DNA of 64,000 nucleotides, taken from NCBI GenBank assembly GCA_003868215.1, contig QWDQ01000058.1, positions 106,943-170,942 of the forward strand, in the 5' to 3' direction. Position numbers and translations under genes: made by a program. Shown piece after piece: positions 34,103-46,191 of this stretch (its first letter is position 1; every line of letters starts with the position of its first letter). Source of the DNA: Pseudophaeomoniella oleicola. Taxonomy: Eukaryota; Ascomycota; Eurotiomycetes; Phaeomoniellales; Phaeomoniellaceae. The notes beneath the pieces are model-generated. The model ran no database searches and was not told where the DNA came from. It saw nothing but the letters and a program-made list of their open reading frames with translations.

Positions 34103-35683
34103 GTTGCTTGCGGCTCTTTGATTTGTGGCTTATCGATTTGGTATCGTTTGTATCTGTAGGTTCTCGAGCGCAGTCGCTGCGTTTGCTTCTAACCCTCGAT
34201 CTTTGACATGTATTGTATGGGCGCTCCTTCTTATCGGTGGCGATAGGCGTTGCCAATTGATCTCCAAAGATGCGAAACACAACAACAAAAATCCGAAACG
34301 GTATAGAGTTTGTAGAGAGAAAAAAAGGGAATGACAGGAAAAGAAGTTCTATCTGGGAGATCTTTGGCGATAGATATCCGAATAAGAGAACAGAAAAAAA
34401 GAAGAAGTCGGTCTTCCAGGATAGTAGATACGTAAGTGCCGCCAGTTCGCAGTAGCAAGCAAAGAGACGGGAAATATTTTGAAAATATATGGGATTTCCC
34501 TATGTACCCATAGAACCCATTGATAGATTAAATAACAACAGCACAACCCTGTACGATCAGATCAGATTGACGGGGATAAGCGGGCCAAGCCCCAGTACGT
34601 AGTAGAGCGAATCCTTCACAAAAAGTCTATGATCCTTACCTATTCTTTCCCGGCGAGTAACCACAACGTTATGCTTGCAACAAAAGCATCTATTGGGGGC
34701 AGGGGGGAGGAGGGGGGCTTAGATCGGGGATTCGGGGGGTTTTAACACTGGGAAATCCGTTTAGGATCGGCTTTATCTATCAGTAACTTAAGGTAAATAA
34801 TCTGTCCTTTACCTGAGCTAAGTTATTAGCCAGCGGGCAGTAATTAACTTACCCGCCCCGTTGTATCTCTCTCTTTCCCTTCTTCGTTCTCGTTTTCGTA
34901 TTCGCATTTCTCTCTCTCTCTCTCTCACTCACTCGCTCCTATTTCCTTATCCGGTGAAAGCGTACATTCAGAAGGAAACCGAGCGAGCGAATGAGCGATC
35001 ATGTTCACTACATTAATTAATTAGATTTGATGGGGTTTGGTGGTAGCGAGCCTCGCGACGGTAATATAATTAGTTTAGGCTCACAGTATTTTCCCTTCAA
35101 GATTGGAAGGATTCAACAAGTGCTTACGACTCTGCGATCCTTGTGTGTCAAAATGTCTCTGATGAATGATATCTATGTAATATATGTACTGTACCTTCTA
35201 ACCCGTTCAAGTAGTTTCCGAGAATACGAGAATACGGGCAAGACAGGCAGAGAGCAGATTCGTCGAACAAGTGCTGTTGCTGTTGCTGCTGCATCATTCA
35301 GTGTGGCGATGCAGATGCATAGGTACAATGCCTTTCCTTGTCGGTCTGTAGATCACTGAGTATCATTGGGTTTCAATCGTACTGGCTTGAACTTCGGTCT
35401 GGTGATGGAAGGATTTTCGCAATTTCCTATTTCCGTGATGAGTAATTAATTACAGATCGCTTTTTCATTCGATGAGTTGTGAAGGGACGGAAGGGATGGT
35501 TCGTCACATTTGGCTGGTATCACCTTGTTGATCTGGAGTGTGATAACGTAAAAGGTGTTTCCAATCTTATCACAGGTGAATGTCTTCGTAGATCGATGGC
35601 AAGCTGCAAAGGAAGAGAGGAACTGTGCTGAGTAGTTTTGAACCAACCTCTTCCTCTCATCTATCTCTCTAGGTCTATTGAGT
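34103..35683. other. intergenic: RTA1-like promoter, G-rich tract and CT-rich tract
   Basis: Contains a run of five G-tracts at 34695-34739 and a CT-rich stretch with (TC)n at about 34866-34930. No supported gene; a 110-codon plus-strand frame at 35027-35359 shows no recognisable features. Confidence 0.55.
34695..34739 (+). other. potential G-quadruplex-forming sequence
   Basis: Within 45 nt there are five G-runs of 5, 6, 6, 4 and 6 residues, with two more G's between the second and third. This exceeds the usual four-tract pattern. It lies ~590 bp upstream of the RTA1-like start codon, on the non-template-of-plus strand. Confidence 0.75.
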
Positions 35684-37674
35684 CTATTTTGCTGGGATGT
35701 CATGCCAAACGTTGTTCTCATCCCAAGTGCCAACCTCTCCGTACAGACCGGTACTTCCACCGTTCATCCAAGCAAATCGAAAGTACTCCGGCTGATTTTC
35801 TTCCCCTCTACGTTTTTCGAAGGTGACGCCGGTTTGGTCCCAGTAGAGCTCTTCATCTAGATATCCACGCCATCTTTCAACGTCGTTGATCAGAATGCTA
35901 ACACCATCCACGCCCTTGTCTGAAGGTAGCTCACCCCAGTGGAAAGTCACGTTGCTACGATCGGAGGGCACTGTTGCTGTAACGTTAGGAGATTTGGCTC
36001 CCCACCATGAGCCACCGTGGTTACCACCAGCTTCACCTAGGGCAGCTGGAGTCTGAACGATCGAGGCGAACCCCCAGCGTGCCACGCCATTGACAAAAAG
36101 TCCAAGGAGAAGACCTTGATATATCAGACTCGGTCGGGTCTGCAGCGCCGTTCCTGGCATGAAGAGTATCGCCAGTATGTAATGATGGATTCTGAGACGC
36201 AATCCCGGTATCGCAAGAAGGATCAATAAGCCCACGACCATCGAGATGTAAATCTTGAGATACTTTGGAAGGAGACCTGAAATCCTCAGGGAATGAATTT
36301 GCCCAACCACGATCGAGATGATAAGAACTACAATAATAGCCAGAGCGAACGGCGCTCCTGGCTGTGACTTGAGATCATGTGGCGTCAGTCGTTCAATCGG
36401 TATGAGAGGAGCGAACGTGTAATTGTTCAAGGCACCGATGAACGCAAAGCCGAGAAACAGCACCGTTTTTTCTACTTGCGCCGTGAGCCCTTTCAAAAGT
36501 GGTATCGCGCAATAACGGTAGAAGATCCAAGCAATAAAGCAGGCGGGCAAAAATCGCGAAAGAAGTTTGCTGATTAGATCAAGCATGGTAGGGTCATTTG
36601 GTGGATCGGAAACCAAGCCGACGTGTAATATGAGTATAACAAACGTGCTCCAGAAGAAGACAGCGGGAGATGTTGTGAATAGCGAGATAAGGACCAGAGT
36701 GATAGCTGTAACGACGAATATGGGCCATCTCGAATCTTTGGGGCACGTAGCCTGAGACTTTGACAGCTGTTGGAACGTGAACGATCGTGGAAACGTTGAT
36801 GGAAACTCGATGCTCTTGACGCCGTGCTGCTGGCTGGCCGGATAGTGATCGTAAGGACCGATCAAAGTGGCCACGCCGCATCCACCTTCACCATCTGTAA
36901 TGACCCCTGCGTGGATCGCCGATTGACAGATGAAGCTATCAGCGCGATAGACCGGTGATGAGTCTGGGTCCTCAGGATCAGGACCACCAATCACGAGCCC
37001 ATGGTAATTGACCGTTTGATTGCCGATATGGTAAGGATCCATGACCTTGACCGATTTGCACTGTGCCGGGCATCTGAAAGCCATGTTTGCCTCAGAGAAC
37101 GGTCTGCAATTATTCCCGTTCAGTCCACATCCATTCCCGCCGTTCCTAGTAATCGTCAGAAACGTTCTGCTCACAGATTTCGCTCGTGGTCTTACCAGAA
37201 ACTCGCACCGCACCAAATAGAAGATGGCCTGCCATAACCGCGAATATATCCCGCCGTTGAGTTATGATGCACCATCAACGTCCAAGCCAAGAACCAGGCG
37301 CAGTAAGCAAACAGAAGTAGAGTTATCCGATGCCTTTGCCTGGGTACGAATCTATCCAACAGTTTGATCGGTGCTTCTTGAATAGACGGGTACAACGGAC
37401 GGATGTGTAATCGACGTGGGGGGTCCGGCCCCTCGATCCAATGGACCGTTGCCCTCGTAGCTTTTCTCACGGGTAAGGGAACCCATTTGTACTTGAAATT
37501 CTTCGCGGATTCGCGCATCCAAATCGGAAGAGGTAGGTCCGGCTCAGTGTCAGATGCGGCTGCACTCTCGTAATGCAACGCATGGTCTTGGGATCCAACC
37601 TCGGTCTCTTCATCCGTCAAGGAGGGAATGTCTCGAGCTGATACGCTCTCCTCGTCTCGATATTCCGAGGTCAT
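35684..37674 (-). CDS. LCCL-domain multipass membrane protein
   Basis: Fungal LCCL-domain protein, function unknown. Two exons, 37674-37196 and 37145-35684, with a 50-nt intron that splits the Trp codon in ASFW-NGGNGCGL; 646 residues. After an acidic N-terminus and one membrane helix (LLLFAYCAWFLAWTLMV) comes an extracellular LCCL domain of about 130 residues. It has paired cysteines (GNGCGLNGNNCRPF, FRCPAQCKSV) and the signature YRADSFICQSAIHAGVI. Then follow seven or more membrane helices. The C-terminal ~130 residues are soluble, with conserved Trp (HWGELP, RWRGYLDEELYWDQTG, YFRFAWMNGG). LCCL folds are thought to bind lipids or carbohydrates. The start was chosen as the ATG opening the acidic N-terminus. 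Confidence 0.92.
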
Positions 37675-38736
37675 GATCTAGAGGTGTGCTGGCGGTGATG
37701 CGACAATGTATAAGGAATTGGGCGAACCGGGCTCCAAAGAGCTCAAAATGGTATTAGCATGGCAGAAATATCGATAGATAGCCCAGGTGCTCCCAAATTG
37801 AACAGATGTTGAGAAGTATTGCCAACATGCGACAAAGGAATAGCAATGCAAGCTTATAGACAGACTTCGGCTGTGACCGGCACTCGAAACAGTTCTGAGA
37901 TGCATCATAGCGATAGGTCGGTCCTCCACCCAAGCCCCACCAAGCCCGGCAACTAAATAACAGCCGTGGCGCCATTGGACTACAGCTCGACTGTATGCAA
38001 TGCATTGTGTTGTCGTTTGTTCAGAAATCTTGGAAGCGTTTTGAATTGGAGAGACAGACTTTGTACATATGTTCCAATTTGATTGTAATTGTGAAGCATA
38101 CTATGGCTACAACACTTATAAGACCAGGTCGACATACCCCTCTTTCATACAACTTCGATCATACCATATCAGCTATCGCCGGTTCTCCTCTCGTCTTCCC
38201 TTCAAGCTCTCGTCACCTTCGACCGCTGGCTGTCACATTCCCTACAATCTCGATAGGAGAGGACATTGAAAGACTTGAACGCCGTTGTGGAAGCTACCGA
38301 TCTATGTTGAAGGTATGATGCGACTGAACCCCTTGATCAATGCTGATGGAAAAGAAGCCTCCAGCTTCTGAGTCCATATCCGCCGTAGAACATTTTATGT
38401 AATAGGATATTTAATCGAGAACTGAATCGAATGAACTTTTGTTTGAGACGAAGAGTGAGTAAGTGTCGTGCATTCCGTTCGTAATTCGTGCTCATGCGTA
38501 TATTGTAATGTTCGAAGGCCAGACCATGCTTATCCGCGTACTGGCTCCAGTCGTCACGGTACTATGACCAAGACGACCATGTGGCCGATATGACTGACGG
38601 ACAATAAAGACCCGAAATACCCGTCGCGATGCCTGGTATCAGATATGGTTGAAGTCTATTGCAAATAGACTGAGAAAAAAGTGTGAACTCCGCTGGTCGG
38701 CTCACAACACGATTGAGACCCATCTGGAAAACATTC
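37675..38736. other. intergenic: LCCL gene promoter and nmrA 3' flank
   Basis: No supported gene. A plus-strand frame 38103-38318 could encode 71 residues starting MATTLIRPGRHTPLSY, but nothing in it is recognisable and it is not called as a gene. Confidence 0.45.
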
Positions 38737-40070
38737 TCATGATCGAGATCCAGATGTCTCACTCATCCAATCCAGTCCATTATTCTCCTCTTCGATTGGA
38801 AAAACTTCTCTGGCATATTCTTCGATTCCTCTCCATCCTTCCCAAAGACTTCTTGCTTCCTCAGCAAGACTAGTGGGACCATTATGTCCATGTGGGGAGA
38901 GGGTCGGAGATGAAGGTGTTGGACCCGGACCTGCTCTTGTCGCTGCAATGATGGGGGATGGTGGAGGCTTGGCTGCTATAGCTCGCACTTCCGAACGAGC
39001 GGGAATATCCTTTGATGTAGCCGTCGAACCAAAAGAGTCTCGATCAGAGCTTGGCCGACCCTCTCGAATGGGGATATCAAAAGAGACTTGGCGGGGTAGT
39101 GGACTGTGGTGCGAAGACGAGTATGTGAATTCTGGGCCTGGGAAATATGGTGCGCGCAGTTGCCCGAACAGGATCTCAATTCCTTCGAGTTGTTCGCGAT
39201 ATCCGTGTGGGATCGGTACTCGTATTTCGATCTTGGGTTTGTAGATGTAGCGACAAGGTCTGTTCAGTGCGCGAGAGAAAAGGTAACATACTTGACGGGG
39301 GGTCAGCAGTTCGAACGCTAAAGCAATACTAGAGGTAGCAAGTTAGCGAGGCACAACAGTAGGGAGGACAAATACGTGGGAGAAACCTATGTTTAGCGCT
39401 AAATGTGATTTCGGGCAACTCACCGGTGGTCTTTCCATCTTTTAGGACCGTCCTTGAAAATCTGGATGACGGCTGGTCCGACATCATGTTCTGCATCAAG
39501 CCATGGAAGTTCAGCGTCAGGGTGAAACGGTGCCCGCCACTCGAAGCTACCATCGGGTTGCAATTCCATGCAAAACAGGGGATATGGTAGACTAGTAAAG
39601 TTGTTGTTATAAATGCCCGCATAGACGAACGTTGCAGGTAAACCCAATTGTCTGACGTAATTTTCGACAGCAAATTTGCAACTCCAGAGTGGAAGAGCGG
39701 GCCATTTCGGATTATGGATTGAATGATCTGGCATGCTGCTGTAAATGTAATGCTGGATCATTCCAGATCTCTTCGCAGCGTCGGCCAAGGCCCGTCCTAT
39801 CTCTACTTCATCGCCATCCAGGTAGGTGGTGTTGATGAAAGCCAGCTGAGCACCAACGAAGAGGGCATTGATGAGGTGTCCATTGGTGGCGAGGGAGCCT
39901 TCGAACAGCGTCACCCCTGGCAGGGCTGCAAGCTCTTCTGCCACCAAGTCTTGCCGCGAATGGACTTGAGCTCGCACCTGATATCCAAGCGCTGAAGCGA
40001 CTCGAATAAGAGAGGCGGCTTGTCGGCCGGTCGCATTGACGACTGCAATAGTCTTCGGTCTTGCCGTCAT
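38737..40070 (-). CDS. nmrA: NmrA, nitrogen metabolite repression regulator
   Basis: NAD(P)-binding Rossmann protein that restrains the GATA activator AreA/NIT2 when good nitrogen is available. Two exons, 40070-39424 and 39328-38737, with a 95-nt intron splitting an Arg codon (KDHR-IALAFELLTP); 412 residues. The dinucleotide motif near the N-terminus is IAVVNATGRQAAS. Conserved blocks include DAAKRSGMIQHYIYSSMPDHS, KFAVENYVRQLGLPATFVYAGI, YNNNFTSLPYPLF and LPWLDAEHDVGPA. Exon 2 carries GYREQLEGIEILFGQLRAPYFP and ends EYAREVFPIEEENNGLDWM, characteristic of true NmrA rather than generic NmrA-like proteins. A Ser/Pro linker of about 80 residues before the last helix is longer than I expect. HGATAR sites lie upstream at 40275 and 40364. 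Confidence 0.95.
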
Positions 40071-40450
40071 CCGAATGGTCGTTGGCAGTGATCCCCGGTG
40101 TCGGTCACGATCTCTGGATCAGAAGGTAAGAAGCAGCCCAGAGACAACCATATATTGTATGCACGTATGCACCCCACAAAATGATCCCGAGCCACACTAG
40201 ATGTAGTAGTACTCAACCCCGCAAACCGAAGACGGAGATATGCGGTGAGCTATATAGCCAGACGGGATGAGAAAAGATAAGGTGGAGTGACAATGAGTAA
40301 GGAAGGGTCCTTGATCATATGAGACCAGTGGCTAGTAGATGGCAAGAGGTTCCAAAGATGTGGAGATAGCGTCTTGTTGGAAGCGGGCAACAATGAGCCA
40401 AAGGATCAGTTGTTTCCCCGGCAGTAACGGAAATGTCTGACGGAAGGTGT

Positions 40451-41041
40451 TCACCAAGTTTTGGACTGGGCTTCCGAAAAGAGAACTGTGGTGACGTTCG
40501 GGATGACGAGGAGGCTGAAGACCAACTCGTCTGTGAACACCACGGAAGGACTAGTTAGTTGAGCGAAGACAGTGGAAGTTTGCAGAGCGTGGATATGGCT
40601 GAGGAGGGAGATATTTTCGTGTGTAGCGTAAGGTATTGATTGTCCTTGTGCTGCTGTCCGACAGTTCGCCGATCCACCATCAACTGAATGTACCTTAGTG
40701 AGCAGAGGAGGATCTTCTAAGCCTTTGTAGGAATTCCTTGATCCGACCAGTCCGAGGAGAAAGAAGAACTTGACGAATTGATGGAAAGTCGTTGGGTCAA
40801 CTTCTGGGGCTTCTTGGTCTGGGATTCCCTCATGGACCTCAATGGGAAGAAGTTTGGGCAGGGATTGGCTGAAGTAAGTACGGAGCCAAATCGAGGAAAC
40901 TTTTCGGTCTCCAGGTGACAACGGTGAAAGACAGAGATAGGCAGGTACGAAGTCTAAGGTCAGGGAATCGTGGTGTCCTGTATGGTACCTCATGCAAAGT
41001 ATGGACCTACAGGTAATATTGCATAACTTCCACATATCCAT
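40451..41041 (-). CDS. doubtful hypothetical protein, 196 residues
   Basis: Open frame on the minus strand about 380 bp upstream of nmrA. No domain, signal peptide or family block is recognised. Composition is mixed, with a hydrophobic stretch FVKFFFLLGLVG near the middle. Length alone is not decisive in this GC range. It could instead be nmrA 5' UTR or promoter sequence. Confidence 0.2.
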   Translation of the reverse strand: MDMWKLCNITCRSILCMRYHTGHHDSLTLDFVPAYLCLSPLSPGDRKVSSIWLRTYFSQSLPKLLPIEVHEGIPDQEAPEVDPTTFHQFVKFFFLLGLVGSRNSYKGLEDPPLLTKVHSVDGGSANCRTAAQGQSIPYATHENISLLSHIHALQTSTVFAQLTSPSVVFTDELVFSLLVIPNVTTVLFSEAQSKTW

Positions 41042-42406
41042 AGGGGCATTCCATATGGACCTTTAGGTACGTTCCCAGCATACATAGTATGGCATCATCC
41101 TATTGTTAAAATCTTTTGCCGGTACGTTAGGTAAAGTCGGTGCTCTCCTTCGTTTCGATTAGCCCGCCTTCTCCATGTCAGACACAATTTTCACAGTTGA
41201 GGATGGGACTTTGATGGAGGTTGACCAGTTGGAAATTTGACTGTTACGTAACGGGGAAAAGACTCCGAATTTAGTGGTGGAAATGGATCAGATGAAAACG
41301 ACATTGAACGTCTATGATGCGAGAATGGTAACAAAGAAGTTACACCAGAGAAGAACTTTTTTCCTTCTGTGCCCAGAAATCATTGGCTAGTACAATTGCC
41401 CAGGATAGAGGTACCTGGATGTTCAGACTTCCTCGTCACTTAGCACCCTCAATCAACGGGTTGAACCATAGTAGTCAGCTAATTAATGTTGGCATGAGAT
41501 TGAGATATTGTTGGATTGGAATTAGGTGGTTGGGGTGATGTGCATGATGCATACTATCTACCCAGGTACTCAATTCTAGTAATGTAATACTACCTCGTTA
41601 TCATATCGCGTGTGCGCTACACGCCCTAACACGGAACATGCACACCTAATATCAAACTGGAGGAAGCGAGGTGCCCGTAAGAAAAGCATCATCCGTGCTG
41701 GAAATGTCGAAATCGGTTGGATCATCGGCGAACATGGCAAGTAAGGTATCAAGCGAACTTGCGGTGTGCGGGAGGATTACTCGAGAAGGAAGCGAAGGGG
41801 AGTCAGAGACTTCCGTGCAATATCAAAAAGTGGACAGGTGGATGGATGTCGTCGAATTACATACCAGCAACATCGCCATCGTGTCTATGGAGACTTGCTA
41901 CCTACACAGAGCATTGCATGCCGTTGATACTACAGTTACATGAAGTGCTTAGCCGATGTACAAAGTATACCTCGTGGTAGTCGCGTGCGCCAGTGTCGGA
42001 TGTAGATGTCCAGAGAACCGACTTGTACATATACATCAAATCCCCTCACTGTAGCCAGAGGTACATAGTACATAGTACCTCACTGATGATGCTTTAAGGT
42101 TGTATCTAACCATGTACTAAATTAGCCTAAGTGAGCCGTGAGAATTTATCTTGCTCATAGTAACCAACCTAACGCAAGACATCTCTCGCTACCTCTTCCA
42201 TCATCATGATGCAGATAAACCATCGACCTATATACTAGCTACATCCGTAGTAACCTCGTATCTATCTCAGAGTCCACCCGGACAGGGACCTGTACGTACA
42301 ACAGTGTAGATAACAGGGTGGACGTATGGATGAGAGATGGAATCAATGTACTCATTACAGACTCCCTCGTCTCGCTTTCAGAAATGGGTAAGGCGATAGC
42401 GATGTC

Positions 42407-42432
42407 ACCTACCTACCTCGGTAGGTACCTAG
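42407..42432. repeat. ACCTACC / GGTAGGT inverted repeat with CCTAGG end
   Basis: Arms TACCTACC and GGTAGGTA separated by two bases can form a tight hairpin; followed by CCTAGG. Same sequence family as other GGTACC/TAGGTA elements in the window. Confidence 0.75.
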
Positions 42433-42854
42433 GAGAGCGAGTCCGTGATGCACTTGTTCCTGTTCCCCGCCTATCCCCTGACATGCTCCACCATTTGCGG
42501 TCGACTGTCGATCCAGGATACTGAGGACGCCGCGCCATGTATACGAGTTGTAAGAACATATTGGGCCTTTCGGGACAGGCAGAAACAACGTCACGGGATC
42601 GAGTATTGCGATTTCTTGGTTCAGAGGACCCAAAGGAGGCAAACTCACCGCATCCTCGTCTTCTTCGTAGAAAGGGATAGATACGGTACCTATACCCAAG
42701 TCTGTATGTACAACACATGTCAGGGAGAGCACACGAATGGTAGACCACAAGACATGCTTTCTTCCCCTCTCTTTTCACAGAACGCCAAAGTTGTTTATCA
42801 ATGATACACGCTGTAAAGTATGATGCTAAAACAAATCTACCAATCCTCTTCACC

Positions 42855-45187
42855 TCATGCACCATATGCAACCTGGGCATCTGGCTCACCAGGGGCCATG
42901 AAGTTGGTCAGAGGATTCCCAGTGGCCTTGGCAGCGGAACATCGTGCCATTGTGGGCGAACTATAGATCAAATTAGCGAAGAGTTCAGAGGCGAATTGGA
43001 AGGTAAAGATAAAGCTTACCTTCGGGAAATGCTGTCTGTGAAATAGAAATCCTTGATAGGGTTCTCCAGTGCCTTACCACTAGGCTTGCTGCCCTTGTTT
43101 TGGTCGGCCAACTGAACCTTGGAAAGTGTGCCCACTGACGTCGGCTCAGCAGTGTCATATCTTCTCAGAGCCGGACTGATTTCTTCCATGCGATCCCGTA
43201 GAGCTTCAACATCATCATATGGTAATGGCTTACCCAGGTACTCACTGACAGCACGGATGATCTTCCAGTCATCTCGAGCAGCTCCTGGGAGGGAAGTCGC
43301 TGCACGACCGACTTGAACACGGCCTTCAGTGTTGACATATGTTCCATGCTTCTCAGTATAGGTTGCACCGGGAAGAATGACATCGGCGATTTGAGCACCC
43401 TTGTCTCCATGATGACCTTGGTAAACGACGAATGCATCCTTTGGAACATCGCCTTCAGGGACTTCATCGGCACCAAGGAGCCAAACAAACTTAGCCTGCG
43501 TCTTGGCAACCTCCTGCGATGGAACAGTAAATCCAACTTCATAAGCACCGGCTCTTGAAGCTGCCCGTTGTAATACATTGTAGCCGTTCCACTCTGGGGT
43601 GGTAAAATTGGAGGCGTGCTTGTCAACGAAACCACCAACAGCCTCGAAAATAGCTTTGGCATCAGGGTGCTCAGCAACAGCGCTACCGACAACGATCATT
43701 GGTCGCTTGGCAGCAGCCAACTTCTTGCCAAATTCGCCGGCAAGAACCTTCTTCACTGATGCAGCATCTGTGCCGAGGTGCTCAAAACCAAAAGTACTGT
43801 CGAAGGTTTCACCAATGAGACCAATTTCAAGGTCCGATCGGAGGTATTGCTTGCGTATTCTAGCGTTTAGCACAGCAGCTTCGTGACGGGGGTTGGAGCC
43901 AATAATAAGCATAGCATCTGCTTCCTCTACGCCGAAGATCTTGGAGTTGAAAAGGTAGTTCGATCTGACATCGATACCGTGAGCAATTGGCTCACCGCCA
44001 CCTGGCTGATCCAGAGCAAGGTTGTCGGAACCGAGCTTGTTGGCAAGATCCTTCATTGCAACTAGTGACTCCGTCTCAACAAGATGTCCTGCAATCACTT
44101 TGAATTCGTTTTCTTTAGGTGCAACCTTTTGGTACGCAGCACCAATCTCGTTCAAGGCCTGCTCCCAAGATGCTGGGTAAAATTTGTCGTCTTTGCGGAT
44201 GAGGGGAGTTGTAAGTCTTTGTGTCTTCAACCCGTCACAAGCAAAGCGGGTCTTATCATCAATCCACTCTTCGTTCACATCGTCGTTGAGGCGGGGTAGA
44301 ACGCGCATCACCTCCATACCCCTCGTATCGATTCTGATGTTAGAGCCTAGAGCGTTGAGAACGTCAACTGATTCGGTGTGTTTCAATTCCCATGGCCTTG
44401 CACGGAACGCATATGGTTTCGATGTCAAGGCTCCGACCGGGCAAAGATCAATGACGTTTCCGGACAGCTCGGTATCGAGGCTCGTTTCGAGATATGTCCC
44501 GATTTGCATATCATTGCCTCTTCCTGTGCTACCCAACTCTGGGGCGCCAGCAACCTCATTGGCGAACCGAACACACCGTGTGCAGTGGATGCACCTATTC
44601 ATAGATGTCTTGACCAATGGCCCAATATTTTTATCCTCCACAGCTCTCTTTCCTGTAATTTCATGGAATCGACCTCTATCGGCACCGTATCTCATAGACT
44701 GATCCTGTAAATCGCACTCGCCTCCCTGGTCGCAAATGGGACAATCGAGGGGGTGATTGGACAGCAAAAATTCCATAACACCTTCGCGGGCCTTGTGTGC
44801 GAGGGGCGAGTTTGTCTTGACGACCATACCTGGTTGAACTGGCCAGGCGCATGATGCTACTGGTTTTGGCGCTCTTTCAACCTCAACGAGACACATACGA
44901 CAGTTACCGGCAATCAGGAGTTTTCTAGATTAATGTCTGATTAGCTCTACCGACGGTCAATTAAAGGATGTCTCGGCGTACTCATGGTAGCAGTATCGAG
45001 GAACGGTAGAACCGGCCTTCTCACAAGCTTGAATCAAAGCAGATCCGGCTTCAATTGAAACCTTTTTGCCGTCGATTGTGAGCTCGACCTCCGCCGGCCG
45101 TCGCACTGTAGAAGCAAATGACCTCTTGCCACAAGGTCCGATATTGCGCCTCGACCGCGCTGCGGCACGAAGGAGGTGCGAACGCAT
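42855..45187 (-). CDS. nuo78: mitochondrial complex I 78 kDa subunit (NDUFS1/NuoG)
   Basis: Iron-sulfur subunit of NADH:ubiquinone oxidoreductase, in the peripheral arm of the matrix side. Three exons: 45187-44982, 44924-43020 and 42960-42855; introns 57 and 59 nt; 738 residues. The N-terminus MRSHLLRAAARSRRN is an Arg-rich mitochondrial presequence. The [2Fe-2S] site is in [21 protein letters not shown] plus the later Cys. The [4Fe-4S] sites are in CPICDQGGECDLQ, CIHCTRCVRFANE and DLCPVGALTSKPYAF. The molybdopterin-type fold follows (PRHEAAVLNARIRKQYL, ADVILPGATYTEKHGTYVNTEGR). The short last exon gives the fungal tail SSPTMARCSAAKATGNPL and ends AQVAYGA; without that splice the protein would stop at 43016. 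Start chosen at the presequence, not the upstream in-frame ATG at 45256. Confidence 0.97.
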
Positions 45188-46191
45188 GATATACAACTCG
45201 TTCGCTGGATGGGGATGGGGTTGGGGGAGGGAGAGGAGAGGTTGATGCGGCTTCAAGAGGAGGCGGATTGAAGCTGCGTGAAGGTGTTTCTTGGTATTGA
45301 TTTCATCCTACAAATCGCTTCAACCGCATTGGCTCGGCATAGATTCCTGATCGGGTAGCACATTTGGATTCCTACACCTTTCAAAACTTCCGCGAGCATG
45401 TTCTGTTCTCTTTTCTTTTCTTCATACTCATTAAATGGACATGATTTATTGTAGGAAGCAGAGACTTCATTCTTCTATCTCTGCATCCTCTACTTCGTGT
45501 TCCAAGACTAATTTTACTTTCGCGGCGTAGCTGGACCTTTCTACGTGGGTATTCTCTCCTTCGGGAGAGATCTCGCCATGATGAATTTGCTCCTTTACCG
45601 ACGCTGCGACATGTCTTCACACCAGTTTTTATCTCTTGAAATGACCTGTGAGAAGCTTCGGCTGTTGTGTGGTCACCTGGTTGAAAGCTTGAACATGTGA
45701 TCTTGGTAGTTTCAGAAATGTCGTCTGTTAATCATCATACTATATTCAAATAGATCTACACCGGTAGAACGAGCTGTAAGTTTGTTTTAAGTGAAGTCTT
45801 GCGATATTGTTTCATATTTTCTGTCTGCGATCTTCCTCTTAATTGATCCGACGTTGTTTTCGAACTATCTATCCCCGTGAAGCGAAATATTTTTCTTTGG
45901 TGGATTGAAATGACTCCCTGATGCAAAATCCGAATCGAAATAGTTCATGGCAGCTCAGCTGACAATGTCACCGTGAAAGCGAAAACGAAAAAGCAAATAT
46001 GTACGATGTCAGAGACGCCCAATACACCATGACCCAGGGGTATCCCATTTAACCAGCCGGCGGTGTCAACCTTTCCCATCATCATAGACACAGATTGCCA
46101 GAAGCATGTTGCATCGCCACATCATGAAGAGCCATGTTGGTACATCAAGACATGAATATTGACGGACGACTTCCAGAGTCGACTTGTTAGC
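45188..46191. other. intergenic: nuo78 promoter and DUF1996 gene 3' flank
   Basis: No supported gene. The minus-strand frame at 45381-45620 is Arg/Lys-rich and unrecognised. TTTTC-rich sequence occurs around 45405-45425. Confidence 0.5.

Larger units (their letters stand above)
40071..42854. other. intergenic: nmrA promoter region, gene-poor
   Basis: 2.8 kb without a firmly supported gene. GATA-type sites (AGATAA 40275-40280, AGATAG 40364-40369) lie upstream of nmrA. Palindromic GTAC-rich sequence occurs at 42056-42079 and a hairpin at 42407-42432. See separate entry for the minus-strand frame at 40451-41041. Confidence 0.5.

Noticed and set aside
35027-35359. 110-codon plus-strand frame after a CT-rich tract
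   Set aside because: The CT tract hinted at a promoter, but the peptide has low-complexity Ala/Val and no family signal.
38873-39244. 123-codon plus-strand frame starting MGPLCPCGERVG
   Set aside because: Antisense to nmrA exon 2, whose minus-strand reading gives clear NmrA motifs.
42409-42889. Overlapping minus-strand frames downstream of nuo78
   Set aside because: They overlap the last nuo78 exon or palindromic repeats and share no features with known proteins.
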